From: Streptococcus parasanguinis CC87K
GTDB taxonomy: Bacteria; Bacillota; Bacilli; Lactobacillales; Streptococcaceae
Reading direction: 5' to 3'
Length of the DNA: 64,000 nt
NCBI RefSeq assembly: GCF_000507765.1
Contig: NZ_KI669401.1
Location: 1,228,597-1,292,596 of the forward strand
Notes under the pieces: model-generated
Database searches by the model: none
What the model was told of the DNA's origin: nothing
The model's input: the letters and a program-made list of their open reading frames with translations, nothing else
In this document: one piece after another, positions 9,165 through 19,950 of the stretch
Position numbering within the stretch: position 1 is the stretch's first letter
How the letters are laid out: each line of letters starts with the position of its first letter
Translations under genes and position numbers: made by a program

Positions 9165-10892
9165 ATGCATAAACAAACCATTATTGATTTTAAAGAGCTT
9201 GGATTGCGACACCTTTTCACCAAGCCCATAAAGGAATTAAAAACTAGAAACCTCGACCAGGTAGAGGCTCTTCTTAGAGAAGTCGAAGCATACCAGGAGC
9301 AAGGCTTTTATGCGGTTGGCTATGTCAGCTATGAGGCTGCTCCTGCTTTTGAGAAGAAGTTTGCTGTCCATCCAGCACCTCTTATGGGAGAGTATCTCCT
9401 CTATTTTACGATCCACGAGGAGGTCGAAACCCTTCCTTTTCCAGAGGACTATGAAGCTGTGGATCTTCCAGCCAATTGGAAGGAAGAGGTAGAGGCACCT
9501 GCTTATCAAGAAGCCATCGAGACCATCCATCACCATATCCGCCAGGGAGATACCTACCAGGTCAACTACACTGTCCAGCTTTCTCAAGAGCTAAAGTCTG
9601 ACCCTTTGGCCATCTACAACCGCTTGGTGGTTGAGCAGAAAGCCCATTACAATGCCTTCATCCAGCACGATGATGTCTCCATCCTCTCCATCAGCCCTGA
9701 GCTCTTTTTTGAGCAAGACGACCGGCTACTGACCACGCGCCCTATGAAGGGAACGACGCGCCGTGGTCTCACTAACCAAGAGGATCTTCAAGAAGCTGCT
9801 TGGCTAGAAGCCGATCCAAAAAATCGAGCAGAAAACATGATGATCGTGGATCTCCTCCGCAATGACATGAACCGGATTTCGGAGATTGGAAGTGAGCAGG
9901 TGACCCGTCTTTGCCAAGTCGAGCAATACTCCACCGTTTGGCAGATGACCTCGACTATTGAAAGTCGCTTGCGAGCTGAGGTCGACCTGGTCCAAACCTT
10001 CCGAGCTCTCTTTCCTTGTGGCTCGATTACAGGAGCACCGAAGATTTCTACTATGGAAATCATCCAAAAGACAGAGGTTACTCCTCGTGGCGTCTACTGT
10101 GGAACAATCGGTATCCTTCTTCCAAGAGGGAAACGGATTTTTAATGTAGCCATCCGGACCCTTCAAATGCAAGGTAATCAAGCCATCTATGGTGTGGGAG
10201 GAGGCATCACTTGGGACAGTAAATGGGAAAGTGAATACCAGGAAACCAAGCAAAAGTCTGCTGTTCTCTACCGTCAAGAGCCTCGCTTTGAGCTCCTGAC
10301 GACTGGCCGCATCCATCAAGGAGAGCTGACTTTCCTAGAGCAACACCTGATCCGTTTGAGAGAGGCCAGCCGCTACTTTGCCTATCCTTTTGACGAACCA
10401 AAACTCCTGAACGACCTTCAAGAAGAGCTCGCTCATGTAGATCCTAGCCTTGACTACCGTTGTCGCATTGCCTTGCAGAAAAACGGAAGCTTCCAACTGA
10501 CGATCACCGAGCTGACAGACTTGCCAGCTAGCTATCTGCAGACCCAACTGACCGAACAAAAGCTTGATCTAGCAACTCCGTTTACCTATTTCAAGACTAG
10601 TCAGAGAAATCATCTAGCAGCTAACCATCACGAGCAGATCTTCTATCTGCCAGACGGAAGCTTGCTAGAGACGACGATTGGCAATCTTGTCCTTGAAATC
10701 AAAGGCAAGCTCTATACCCCACCAGCTCATCTCCCATTATTAGATGGCATCTACCGGCGCCATCTTCTTGAGACCCAGCAGGTGGAAGAAAAACTCTTAA
10801 CTCTGAACGATTTAACAGACGCTGATCGTATTTATGCCTGCAATGCTCTTCGTGGTCTCTACGAACTCAATTTTCAAAGAAAGGATTCCTGA
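9165..10892 (+). CDS. pabB: Aminodeoxychorismate synthase PabB with PabC-like C-terminal domain
   Basis: A 575-residue protein of folate synthesis. Residues about 90-370 are a chorismate-binding enzyme domain with RPMKGTTRRG (about 191-200), the acid-rich RAENMMIVDLLRNDM segment and GSITGAPK (about 285-292). It converts chorismate with glutamine-derived ammonia to 4-amino-4-deoxychorismate. Residues about 375-575 resemble an aminotransferase class IV lyase, which would release p-aminobenzoate, so one chain could perform both PabB and PabC steps. The start appears leaderless. Its stop overlaps the next ATG (TGATG), so the alpha/beta hydrolase is coupled to it. No pabA is present in the window. 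Confidence 0.9.
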   Translation: MHKQTIIDFKELGLRHLFTKPIKELKTRNLDQVEALLREVEAYQEQGFYAVGYVSYEAAPAFEKKFAVHPAPLMGEYLLYFTIHEEVETLPFPEDYEAVDLPANWKEEVEAPAYQEAIETIHHHIRQGDTYQVNYTVQLSQELKSDPLAIYNRLVVEQKAHYNAFIQHDDVSILSISPELFFEQDDRLLTTRPMKGTTRRGLTNQEDLQEAAWLEADPKNRAENMMIVDLLRNDMNRISEIGSEQVTRLCQVEQYSTVWQMTSTIESRLRAEVDLVQTFRALFPCGSITGAPKISTMEIIQKTEVTPRGVYCGTIGILLPRGKRIFNVAIRTLQMQGNQAIYGVGGGITWDSKWESEYQETKQKSAVLYRQEPRFELLTTGRIHQGELTFLEQHLIRLREASRYFAYPFDEPKLLNDLQEELAHVDPSLDYRCRIALQKNGSFQLTITELTDLPASYLQTQLTEQKLDLATPFTYFKTSQRNHLAANHHEQIFYLPDGSLLETTIGNLVLEIKGKLYTPPAHLPLLDGIYRRHLLETQQVEEKLLTLNDLTDADRIYACNALRGLYELNFQRKDS

Positions 10893-11501
10893 TGAAACTT
10901 ATTTTTTTACATGGACTAGGGCAGGATGTCCTCTCTTGGCAAGGAGTCCAATTTGCACTTTCACCCTTGCACTCCAAAACTTTTGATATTTTCTCCCATC
11001 CAAAAGAAAGCTATCAGGAAGTCAAAGAAAGGTTGATGGAGCGCCTCCAGCAAGAAAGCGAACCCTTTATTCTGGTAGGACTCTCACTAGGTGGCGTGCT
11101 CGCTCTGGATCTCTCCAGACAAGACTTCCCGCAACTCAAGGGCTTGGTCCTTGCGGGAACTCAATACAAACTCAACACCAATCCCCTCTATCGGCTCCAG
11201 ATTCTCCTTTTTCGTCTGCTTCCCAAGCATGTCTTTGAAAAACAAGATGCCAATAAACAACAGATGCTTCAAATCTTGACGGAATTAAAAGGGCTCAATT
11301 TAACCGATACCGTTAAAGTTTGCCCTCTTCCTAGCTTGGTGATTTGTGGTAGCAAAGATTGGCCAATCTTCTTCTAAAAAATTGGCCAATCTCCTGCCAA
11401 AAGGCCGCTATCAAGAAATCGCAGACGGAGGCCATCTACTCAATACCGAGAAACCCTATGAACTCGCGCAAGCCATCAAGGAGTTTGTCGCTGAATTTTA
11501 A
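10892..11501 (+). pseudogene. Alpha/beta hydrolase with frameshift near the 3' end
   Basis: The reading frame starts with FLHGLGQD and contains the nucleophile elbow VGLSLGG (about 62-68), typical of alpha/beta hydrolases. It stops at 11377 straight after ICGSKDWPIFF. The expected C-terminus continues in the +1 frame as SKKLANLLPKGRYQE through DGGHLL (catalytic His) to a stop at 11499-11501. This indicates one extra base or two missing bases near 11360-11375. The site lies between two copies of ATTGGCCAATCT, which could promote slippage. If genuine, the protein loses its catalytic histidine. A sequencing error is the alternative. Confidence 0.75.
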
Positions 11502-11505
11502 AATG

Positions 11506-11688
11506 AAGAGGCTGGGACAAAAGTCCTAGCCTCTCAATTATTTTTGGATTGTCGAGCAAGACGCAGTGGTTGAGTGGGCTCTACTATGCTGATTTCATCA
11601 GCTTTTACAGCCCTACTCAACTGTGCGGAGGTGGGACGACGAAATCGAATTCTAACGAATTACCGATTTCTGTCCCACTCTCTTTTTT
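11506..11688 (+). repeat. Repeat family B, copy 1 (bidirectional terminator-like)
   Basis: A 183-bp element. The hairpin AGAGGCT...AGCCTCT is at the left. A long central hairpin (GTTGAGTGGGCT with AGCCctACTCAAC) follows. The right hairpin GTGGGAC...GTCCCAC is followed by TCTCTTTTTTT. It is almost identical to copies at 37861 (inverted) and 63296. It fills the gap between the hydrolase and the ABC operon and would terminate transcription in either direction. Confidence 0.85.
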
Positions 11689-11786
11689 TAGAAATATTTG
11701 AGAATTGCTTGATAGTTATTTGAAAAGCAAGCTGTATACTAAGAGTGTAAAGAAAACAACTAGTCATTTGGACGAAGGAGAAAACC

Positions 11787-12695
11787 ATGGAAAAAGTATT
11801 AGAAATTTCCCATTTGAGTAAAAAATTCGGTCATCAATACGCCTTAAATGATGTGAATCTCACCATTCGCAAAGGCGACGTCTACGGACTGATCGGTAAG
11901 AACGGAGCTGGGAAAACCACCCTCATCAAGGTCATCACCCAACTAATTCAGGAAACAGACGGAAGCGTCTCTCTCTTTGCTTCTACAAGTCGCTCCCAGT
12001 GGACGCAAGCCCTAAAACGGGTTGGTTCCGTCATTGAGAGTCCCGTGGCCCATAAGCATATGACCGCTTATCAAAATCTGGTCTACTATTGCAAGGCTCG
12101 CCATATCCCCAATCCCGACCAGGTCATCAAAGAAACCCTGAACTATGTTGGCCTGAATAATACGGGTAAGAAGAAATTCCGTGATTTTTCACTCGGGATG
12201 AAACAACGGTTGGGAATTGCGATTGCTCTCATTGCTAAGCCAGATTTCCTTATTCTGGACGAACCCATCAATGGCCTTGATCCAGTCGGAATCAAGGAAT
12301 TCCGTCAGATGATCAAACGCCTCAATGATGAACTCGGCATGACCATCCTCATTTCCAGTCACATCCTCTCCGAACTCTATCTGGTTGCCAATCGCTTTGG
12401 CATTGTCGACCAAGGACGCCTGATCAAAGAAATTAGCAAGGCTGAATTCGAAGAACAAGGAGAAGACTACATCATCCTCAAGACAAGTCAGCTAGCCCTT
12501 GCGAGTCAACTGATCCAGGATCAACTCCATCACCGCATCAAGGTCATCGATAAGGATGGAGAAATCCATATCTTCGGACAGACTCACGATATTAAAGTCA
12601 TTGTCAAAGCCCTCGTTCAAGCCGATATTGACGTGGACGAAATCTACTATGCCCGCCAAGATCTGGAAAAATTCTTTACGGACTTGGTAGACTAG
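11787..12695 (+). CDS. ABC exporter ATP-binding protein
   Basis: A 302-residue ATPase of the bacitracin/lantibiotic-export type. It has Walker A GKNGAGKTT (37-45), a non-canonical signature SLGMKQRLGIA, Walker B FLILDEPINGLDP and an H-loop SSHIL. A C-terminal extension of about 90 residues is typical of BcrA/LanF-like ATPases. It pairs with the permease 57 bp downstream. Candidate roles are peptide-antibiotic resistance or self-immunity. AAGGAG lies seven bases before the ATG, and a TATACT -10 candidate is at 11735-11740. Confidence 0.85.
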   Translation: MEKVLEISHLSKKFGHQYALNDVNLTIRKGDVYGLIGKNGAGKTTLIKVITQLIQETDGSVSLFASTSRSQWTQALKRVGSVIESPVAHKHMTAYQNLVYYCKARHIPNPDQVIKETLNYVGLNNTGKKKFRDFSLGMKQRLGIAIALIAKPDFLILDEPINGLDPVGIKEFRQMIKRLNDELGMTILISSHILSELYLVANRFGIVDQGRLIKEISKAEFEEQGEDYIILKTSQLALASQLIQDQLHHRIKVIDKDGEIHIFGQTHDIKVIVKALVQADIDVDEIYYARQDLEKFFTDLVD

Positions 12696-12752
12696 TCCAA
12701 TCACCGTCTTCCTCTATTACCTATCCCACATATTTCATTTAGGAGATTTATC

Positions 12753-13505
12753 ATGTTGCATACCATTCAAGCAGATTTTTACAGACTTTTTCGCTCCAAA
12801 GGTTTTTGGATTACAGAAGCCATTCTCGTTCTCAACATCCTGTCTGGAGTCATCTTTGGAGCTACTGGCCACGTCGGCGTCAATACGGAATCCAAATTGC
12901 CCCAAGCGACCGAAGTTTGGACAGGCTTTAAAGCTTTGACCAACTACTCTTCCAGCATCAGTGTGACTATCCTCTTTACCATTATTGTCATCACCTTGGT
13001 CCTGGGAACAGACTTAACGCAAAACTTATACAAGAATAGTCTGGCCTATGGCGTTTCGCGCACCAGTTACTACTTTGCCAAAAGCGCCGTTGTTCTGACC
13101 ATTGCTCTCTTCCAATTTCTTGTTTCTTATGGTCTCGTCTTCTTGATCGCGACGCTCTACAATGGACTTGGCACCATGCCAGAGCACTTCCTTGCTCATT
13201 TTGGACTGACCGTGCTGATTCAGTTCCTTTCCACCTTGGCTTGGGTCAGCATCATTTCCTTCCTTCTTTATGCCAGCCAATCCATCACCTTGGCCTTCGT
13301 TGGCTACTTCATTGGAAATATCCTCTTAAGCCTTCCTGCGCTCTTCCTTAAAGATATTGATATTCTCCACTATCTAAACTTGGAATTCCAATATTCCATG
13401 GTACAGAGCACAACAGCAACAACCAACACCCTCTCGATCGCCCTTGGATTCATCCTTGTTTTCGGCTTCCTAGGACTGGCTACTTTTAAACACAAAGATT
13501 TATAA
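12753..13505 (+). CDS. ABC-2 type permease partner
   Basis: A 250-residue membrane protein with six hydrophobic segments: one near residues 20-36, then five between about 60 and 245. It resembles BcrB/LanE-type permeases that work with the upstream ATPase. AGGAG precedes the start. A shared hairpin terminator separates it from the convergent histidine kinase. The substrate is not visible from the sequence. Confidence 0.8.
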   Translation: MLHTIQADFYRLFRSKGFWITEAILVLNILSGVIFGATGHVGVNTESKLPQATEVWTGFKALTNYSSSISVTILFTIIVITLVLGTDLTQNLYKNSLAYGVSRTSYYFAKSAVVLTIALFQFLVSYGLVFLIATLYNGLGTMPEHFLAHFGLTVLIQFLSTLAWVSIISFLLYASQSITLAFVGYFIGNILLSLPALFLKDIDILHYLNLEFQYSMVQSTTATTNTLSIALGFILVFGFLGLATFKHKDL

Positions 13506-13512
13506 CAAAAAG

Positions 13513-13536
13513 ACTTGAGCAGTGCTCAAGCCTTTT
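13513..13536. terminator. Hairpin terminator shared by convergent genes
   Basis: CTTGAGC/GCTCAAG is followed by CCTTTTTT on the plus strand. The histidine-kinase stop codon (13526-13528) lies inside the stem, so the hairpin ends the ABC operon and overlaps the end of the opposing gene. Confidence 0.75.
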
Positions 13537-14413
13537 TTCTTAGTGTAATGGTCAAGATAAACCAGTCTGCCTCCGTTGCCAGTTGCAAGTCCCCGCCTAA
13601 GATCTCTACAAAATTTTGAATGATATAGAGACCCAAGCCAGATGACTCTTCTGTATCCGAGAGATTTTCAGAGTAGAATCGACTAGCCAATTGGTCTAAG
13701 TGCTGGATCGGTTGTTGCACAATATTGCGCAGCTCGACTCGAATCGTGTCCGCGTCTGAGGTCAAGGTCAAACGGGCCTGCTCCTTTCCATGCTTGAGGA
13801 CATTGCTGAGCATATTTTGCAAGAGGCGCTCCCAAAGCTCAGGATCGGTAGCATAATGGAGATGCTCTTCTAGCTCTACCTCTAGGGCAATCCCCGCCTC
13901 AGTCAAGCTATCGTAATACTGGAACAACTGCTGGGTCAGGACTTGGCTGAGATCGACGTCTGAAAGCCGAGGCTGAATAGCTCCCTCCATCAAGCGTCTG
14001 TATTCCAAGAGAGATTCCAGGCGTTTTGAGACGACTTGAAGATTGGAAGCAATTTTCTTCAGCTTTTCCTCTTCCTGCGTCCCACCCTTGATGATTTGTT
14101 GGGTATAGCCCGATGCAATGGTCAAAGGCGTCCGGATATCATGAGCAATATTACTAATGGCCATATCCAAGGTCTTTTTCTCTTGAAAGGCAATCCGATT
14201 GGTCCGCTCGATCTGGTCAAAGAGATCACTGACCTGCTTGGTCAAGGCGACCAATTCTTTTTTTGAGACCTGAGAGGTCAGCCGTACCCCACTTCCGCTT
14301 TGGAGCTTCTTTTGAATCTGCTCCTGCAAATCCTTTAAGGCAGAAAGCAAGCGAGCATAGCCCAAACCCAAGAAAAGGACAAGGACGACAAGAATTAGAA
14401 CTAAAACCCACAT
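13526..14413 (-). CDS. Sensor histidine kinase with one N-terminal membrane helix
   Basis: A 295-residue kinase. A single membrane helix (about 2-20) is followed by a short linker rather than an extracellular sensor. The H-box ISNIAHDIRTPLT places the phospho-acceptor at His91. An N-box (NMLSNVLKHG) and G-box (SGLGLYIIQNFVEILGG) follow. Lack of an outer domain is common in kinases that sense through a partner transporter, and an ABC exporter lies next door (inference). It overlaps the regulator stop by one base (TAATG), so the pair is an operon. Confidence 0.88.
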   Translation of the reverse strand: MWVLVLILVVLVLFLGLGYARLLSALKDLQEQIQKKLQSGSGVRLTSQVSKKELVALTKQVSDLFDQIERTNRIAFQEKKTLDMAISNIAHDIRTPLTIASGYTQQIIKGGTQEEEKLKKIASNLQVVSKRLESLLEYRRLMEGAIQPRLSDVDLSQVLTQQLFQYYDSLTEAGIALEVELEEHLHYATDPELWERLLQNMLSNVLKHGKEQARLTLTSDADTIRVELRNIVQQPIQHLDQLASRFYSENLSDTEESSGLGLYIIQNFVEILGGDLQLATEADWFILTITLRKKA

Positions 14414-15102
14414 TACTTGTCTCCTTTCAAGCGAACACCCAAGCCCCAGACCGTTTCAATATAGTCCTCATCTGGATCAAGCTGGGCAATTTTCTTTCGG
14501 AGATTGCTCAGTTGGGCATTGAGAGTATTGTCTCCTGGCAGATAGACTTCTTCCCAGACCGCCTCATACAATTCTTCCTTGGTAAAAATCTTCTTTGGAT
14601 GCGCCAGCAAGGTCTCAAAAATTTGAAATTCTTTTTTGCCCAAGCGAAGCGTCTGTTCGCCGGACTCCAGTTCAAAGGTTTCTGGATTTAAAACCAAATT
14701 CTTAAAGGATAGCTTTTGCGATACTTGAGATTCCTGTGCTACCGTTGTTTGATTTCGCAACTGCACCGTCACCCGAGCGGCCACTTCGTCCAGATTAAAG
14801 GGCTTGACAATATAATCATTGGCACCTGCAAGGAGATACTGGCTAATGAGGTGTTTGTCTCCCAGAGCCGTCATCATGATAACCGGCACCTGACTCTGCA
14901 AACGGATCTCCTCCAGGACCTGGTCCCCATTCTTCCCTGGAAGCATGATATCCAGAAGAACCAAATCAACGGCTTCTTGCTGGAAGAGCCGCAGCCCTTC
15001 TGTACCCGAAAAGGCTTGAAGCACCTCATGGTCTTCGCTTAACAAACTATACAAAATTTCTTGGATATCATTATTGTCCTCGATTAATAAAACCCGTGCC
15101 AC
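14413..15102 (-). CDS. OmpR-family response regulator
   Basis: A receiver domain with the acidic pocket (LLIEDN), phospho-acceptor Asp51 in LVLLDIMLPG and the conserved Lys in YIVKPF, followed by a winged-helix DNA-binding domain (about 125-229). I chose the GTG at 15102 because AGGAG lies eight bases before it; the alternative GTG at 15111 touches the ribosome site. It probably controls the convergent ABC operon, though no operator was identified. Confidence 0.9.
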   Translation of the reverse strand: MARVLLIEDNNDIQEILYSLLSEDHEVLQAFSGTEGLRLFQQEAVDLVLLDIMLPGKNGDQVLEEIRLQSQVPVIMMTALGDKHLISQYLLAGANDYIVKPFNLDEVAARVTVQLRNQTTVAQESQVSQKLSFKNLVLNPETFELESGEQTLRLGKKEFQIFETLLAHPKKIFTKEELYEAVWEEVYLPGDNTLNAQLSNLRKKIAQLDPDEDYIETVWGLGVRLKGDK

Positions 15103-15245
15103 TTGCCTCACTCCTTTTTTCTTTTCTTGCGAAATCAGTTCTATTCCCCTAGCCTATCAAATAAAAGCTCCTTCGTCAATGAAAATCTGACTAAAAGCCT
15201 ATAGTCCCCAGGTAGATCTGCATGTTAGATCATCACAAGATGAAC

Positions 15246-15275
15246 TTGACGATCCTTTCTTTCAAAGGGTATAAT
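15246..15275 (+). promoter_or_regulatory. Promoter of the 176-residue membrane protein gene
   Basis: TTGACG (15246-15251), an 18-bp spacer and TATAAT (15270-15275), about 31 bp before the ATG at 15307, which has its own GGGAG ribosome site. Confidence 0.7.
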
Positions 15276-15306
15276 AGGACCAATGACACAATAGGGAGAC
15301 TCATCT

Positions 15307-15840
15307 ATGAAAAATAATGCTAAAACTAAAATCAGTCTTGTATCCATCCTTGTCATCCTGGGCGTTGCTGCAAGAATGATGCGAGTCATCCACCGACAAC
15401 AAATCAGGGAGCAAAACAAACAAACCATCCAAACAACTAAAAAGGTTGCAGAGTTTCAGAAAACACTAGACGAGGAAGAAACGAAGAAACGGAACGAAAC
15501 CTTCAACAAGATTTATAATGAATCCCTTGTTCGGACAAAATTTGAGAACTGGCAAAAAGTCGATGAACTACATGGTTTGGGACAAAGAACTGGGCAATTT
15601 TATATCTATAACTTTGAAAAAAAAGAAGAGATTCTCTTAGAGAATACAGATCAAGCATTTGTTCTACCCATTCGAGACAAGAGCAATAACGTCACATTTG
15701 AGGCCATCTTTGCCCACAAGGACGGTCAGTGGCACATCATGAAGCCAGACGGAAGTTCTCAGTTGCAACTAGGAGCAGCCAACATTTCCGCTGAATCTAA
15801 GTTTGTCATCGAGAACAATGTCTTAGATTACGACCAGTAA
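15307..15840 (+). CDS. Uncharacterised single-pass membrane protein
   Basis: A 177-residue protein I do not recognise. A short lysine-rich start leads into one hydrophobic helix (about 9-22, ISLVSILVILGVA). A charged, probably coiled region (about 27-75) and a soluble C-terminal part of about 100 residues follow, likely outside the cell. There is no lipobox or sorting signal. It has its own promoter and is closed by a strong hairpin, so it is monocistronic between the two-component system and the glucosidase. Confidence 0.65.
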   Translation: MKNNAKTKISLVSILVILGVAARMMRVIHRQQIREQNKQTIQTTKKVAEFQKTLDEEETKKRNETFNKIYNESLVRTKFENWQKVDELHGLGQRTGQFYIYNFEKKEEILLENTDQAFVLPIRDKSNNVTFEAIFAHKDGQWHIMKPDGSSQLQLGAANISAESKFVIENNVLDYDQ

Positions 15841-15870
15841 ATCCGTAATGACTTGGCTAAACTACATACA

Positions 15871-15915
15871 AAAAGCTTAGAACCCCAGCTTGTGGTTGGG
15901 ATTCTAAGCTTTTTC
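15871..15915. terminator. Bidirectional terminator
   Basis: A long stem (AAAAGCTTAGAA-CCC with GGGATTCTAAGCTTTT) with A-run and T-run on either side serves both the gene to the left and the convergent glucosidase. Confidence 0.8.
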
Positions 15916-15954
15916 GTTTATAGGAGAGAGTCGGCCAGCAAGTACCGAAAACTT

Positions 15955-17403
<1,449 letters not shown>

Positions 17404-17502
17404 TCACTTGATTTGATAGTTCTATTATACCCTTCTCTTTCCAAAAAATCCTACAAGATCCTATGAAAAACTAAACCTATTCTAAGGTAACTCCTACACT
17501 TG

Positions 17503-17544
17503 GGAACATAAAAAGACCGGATAACTCCGATCTTTTTATGTTCC
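17503..17544. terminator. Long hairpin downstream of the VOC gene
   Basis: GGAACATAAAAAGA-CCGG pairs with CCGaTCTTTTTATGTTCC. A shorter version of the same core (AAAAAGACCGGAT...TCCGATCTTTT) recurs at 17944 on the other side of the VOC gene. Confidence 0.7.
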
Positions 17545-17582
17545 ACTCCAAGAACGTTTAAATTTTTTGATAATAGAATTAC

Positions 17583-17930
17583 CTACTTCATACGATAAAA
17601 ATCAAGCACTAGACCAGCTGGGCCTTTAACTAGCAGGCTTTCGGTTCCCCAATCGGTTACAACTGGACCGTTTAAAACCTGGATACCAAGATCTTTCAAC
17701 CGTTTGTAGCTCTGCTCTACATCCTCAACCTCGATATGAAGAATGATTCCTGACTGAAAGTTTTCCAAAGGAATCAAATGGTTTTGGGATAACATGAGAC
17801 AGTGACTGCCAATCGTGAACTGAGCAAAATTTTGGTCAACATAGTCCGCCTTTTTGTCCAAGATACGTTCCAAGCTAGCACAGACTTGAGGAACATTTGA
17901 AACGATGATATCTAACTGATTTAAATTCAT
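17583..17930 (-). CDS. Glyoxalase/VOC-fold protein
   Basis: A 115-residue protein with the beta-alpha-beta-beta-beta arrangement of the vicinal-oxygen-chelate fold. The segments LDIIVSNVPQVCASLERIL and IILHIEVEDVEQSYKRL are the two half-repeats, ending with GPAGLVLDFYR. Members bind metals or sequester small molecules; nothing here indicates a substrate. It is bracketed by two nearly identical hairpins, so it is transcribed alone between spxB and the glucosidase. Confidence 0.75.
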   Translation of the reverse strand: MNLNQLDIIVSNVPQVCASLERILDKKADYVDQNFAQFTIGSHCLMLSQNHLIPLENFQSGIILHIEVEDVEQSYKRLKDLGIQVLNGPVVTDWGTESLLVKGPAGLVLDFYRMK

Positions 17931-17943
17931 TTACTATCCTCCA

Positions 17944-17970
17944 TAAAAAGACCGGATTGCTCCGATCTTT
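17944..17970. terminator. Terminator of spxB
   Basis: AAAAAGACCGGAT and the complementary TCCGATCTTTT form a stem, with T-rich sequence on both strands. It lies about 70 bp past the spxB stop and shares its core with the hairpin at 17503. Confidence 0.65.
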
Positions 17971-18038
17971 TAAGTTTCTCTCTACAAAATCAAAGAATAT
18001 AATCTACAATATTTACATTTGATTTTCCACGAGAGGAA

Positions 18039-19814
18039 TTATTTGATTGCGCGTGATTGCAACCCTTCTTCTTCCAAGAAGAGGCGGAATGGTACAAGCT
18101 CTTCAGCTTCGTATTTTTCTTTGAAGGCTTTGATTGCTTCTTCTGAGTGTTGTTTTGGATCCAACTCAAGAACTTCCACTGGAAGTGGACGGTGTTGCGT
18201 GATGCGAGCATCGATGACAACTGTCTTACCTTCTTTGTTCAATTTAACAGCCTCAGCAACGACTGTGTCGATGTCTTCGATACGGTCAACTGTAAATCCA
18301 ACAGCACCTTGCGCTTCAGCGATTTTTGCATAGTCAGCATTAGGGAAGTCACAACCAAACAAGTGTTTGTTTGTGTCTTCGTATTTGTCCTTGATGAAGG
18401 CATATTTACCATTTGAGAAGACAACGTTGATAACTGGAAGGTCGTATTGAACGTTAGTGATCACGTCTGGGTAGCACATGTTGAATGCACCGTCACCCAT
18501 GATGTTCCATACTTGGCGATCTGGATTGTCTTTCTTAGCAGCGATACCACCAGGAAGGGCAATACCCATTGTCGCAAAGAGTGGAGATGTACGCCACATG
18601 TTCTTAGGTGTCATGTGAAGGTGACGAGTAGATGTTTGAGTAGTGTCACCTACGTCGATTGAATAGATAGCGTCTTGATCAGCATGTTTGTTGATTGCAT
18701 TGTAAACTTGATACAATTGCAATTCACCCTCAGTTTTACCTTCGAGTTTGTTCATGTAATCACGCCAGTTTTGGTTATTCTTAACGTTTGCACGCCACCA
18801 TGGAGTAGATTCAACTGGATTCACTTTGTCAAGGATTGCTTTGGCTGCTTGACCTGCATCCCCAAGGATTGAAGCGTCTAGGGCATGACGTTTACCAAGT
18901 TTGTAAGGGTCGATATCGACTTGGATGAATTTTTCAGTATTCTTGAAGGCTTCGTAAACTTCAGCAAATGGGAAGTTTGAACCAAGGAAGAGAACTGTGT
19001 CTGCTTCAAAGACTACTTCGTTGGCTGGTTTCCAACCAACACGGTAAGCAGAACCTGTCAAACCTTCGTAGTTCCATTCGAAAGCTTCAAAGTTTTTACC
19101 AGTTGTGATGATTGGTGCTTTGATCTTACGAGACAATTCAGTGATCACATCACCAGCACCAACACCACCGAAACCAGCGTAGATCACTGGGCGTTCCGCA
19201 TTGTTCAAGATTTCAACAGCTTTATCGATTTCCACTTCGTTCAAGGCAGGAGCGATAAAGTGACGTTCATAAGAACCTGATCCGTAGTAAGAGTTTTCGT
19301 CGATTTCTTGGAAACCAAAGTTTACTGGAATTTCAACAACGGCTGGACCTTTTTTAGAAACGGCAGCACGGCAAGCTTCGTCGATTACTTTTGGTAATTG
19401 TTCTGCGTAAGCTACACGTTTGTTGTAAACAGCGATACCGTTGTACATTGGGTTTTGGTTCAATTCTTGGAAGGCATCCAAGTTCAATTCGTTAACTGGA
19501 CGTGATCCAAGGATAGCAAGGAATGGAGTGTTATCCATAGCTGCATCGTAAACACCATTGATCAAGTGAGTCGCACCAGGTCCACCTGAACCAACTGCAA
19601 CCCCGATAGAGCCACCAAATTTAGCTTGCATAACCGCTGCAAGAGCACCAGTTTCTTCGTGACGAACTTGCAAGAAACGGATATCTTTGTCTTCAGCCAA
19701 AGCGTCCATAAGTGAGCTAAGTGTTCCAGATGGGATACCGTAGATCGTATCTACGCCCCATGTTTTCAATACATTAAGCATTGCTGCAGATGCAGTAATT
19801 TTTCCTTGAGTCAT
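18039..19814 (-). CDS. spxB: Pyruvate oxidase
   Basis: A 591-residue thiamine-diphosphate enzyme that converts pyruvate, phosphate and oxygen to acetyl phosphate, CO2 and hydrogen peroxide. In viridans streptococci it is the main source of the peroxide used against competitors. The N-terminal segment [15 protein letters not shown] and the activating Glu in [10 protein letters not shown] are ThDP-enzyme hallmarks. The cofactor/Mg motif is [23 protein letters not shown] read in part as GDGAFN...N. Codon use is strongly biased, as in highly expressed genes. The gene is monocistronic, with cre-like sequence upstream suggesting CcpA control. Confidence 0.95.
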   Translation of the reverse strand: MTQGKITASAAMLNVLKTWGVDTIYGIPSGTLSSLMDALAEDKDIRFLQVRHEETGALAAVMQAKFGGSIGVAVGSGGPGATHLINGVYDAAMDNTPFLAILGSRPVNELNLDAFQELNQNPMYNGIAVYNKRVAYAEQLPKVIDEACRAAVSKKGPAVVEIPVNFGFQEIDENSYYGSGSYERHFIAPALNEVEIDKAVEILNNAERPVIYAGFGGVGAGDVITELSRKIKAPIITTGKNFEAFEWNYEGLTGSAYRVGWKPANEVVFEADTVLFLGSNFPFAEVYEAFKNTEKFIQVDIDPYKLGKRHALDASILGDAGQAAKAILDKVNPVESTPWWRANVKNNQNWRDYMNKLEGKTEGELQLYQVYNAINKHADQDAIYSIDVGDTTQTSTRHLHMTPKNMWRTSPLFATMGIALPGGIAAKKDNPDRQVWNIMGDGAFNMCYPDVITNVQYDLPVINVVFSNGKYAFIKDKYEDTNKHLFGCDFPNADYAKIAEAQGAVGFTVDRIEDIDTVVAEAVKLNKEGKTVVIDARITQHRPLPVEVLELDPKQHSEEAIKAFKEKYEAEELVPFRLFLEEEGLQSRAIK

Positions 19815-19922
19815 TCTAACTCTCCTTTAATTCTATTTTGATCCCTTAAAATGCAGCATAGCGCTTCTACTTCATCTTTGCGATCATCTCGCCTTGAAAA
19901 TGAGTTTTTTCTGACTTTTCTC

Positions 19923-19950
19923 ATGAAAACGATTTACAAAACGATTACAG
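19923..19950 (-). promoter_or_regulatory. Tandem cre-like sequence upstream of spxB
   Basis: Two overlapping half-repeats AAAACGATTTACA and AAAACGATTACA sit about 110-140 bp before the spxB ATG. Each resembles part of the catabolite-response element (TGWAARCGYTWWCA), but neither matches it fully. CcpA control of spxB is known in related streptococci; the site assignment is inference. The remaining upstream region to 20100 holds two further inverted repeats (19985-20027 and 20066-20092) and no gene. Confidence 0.4.
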
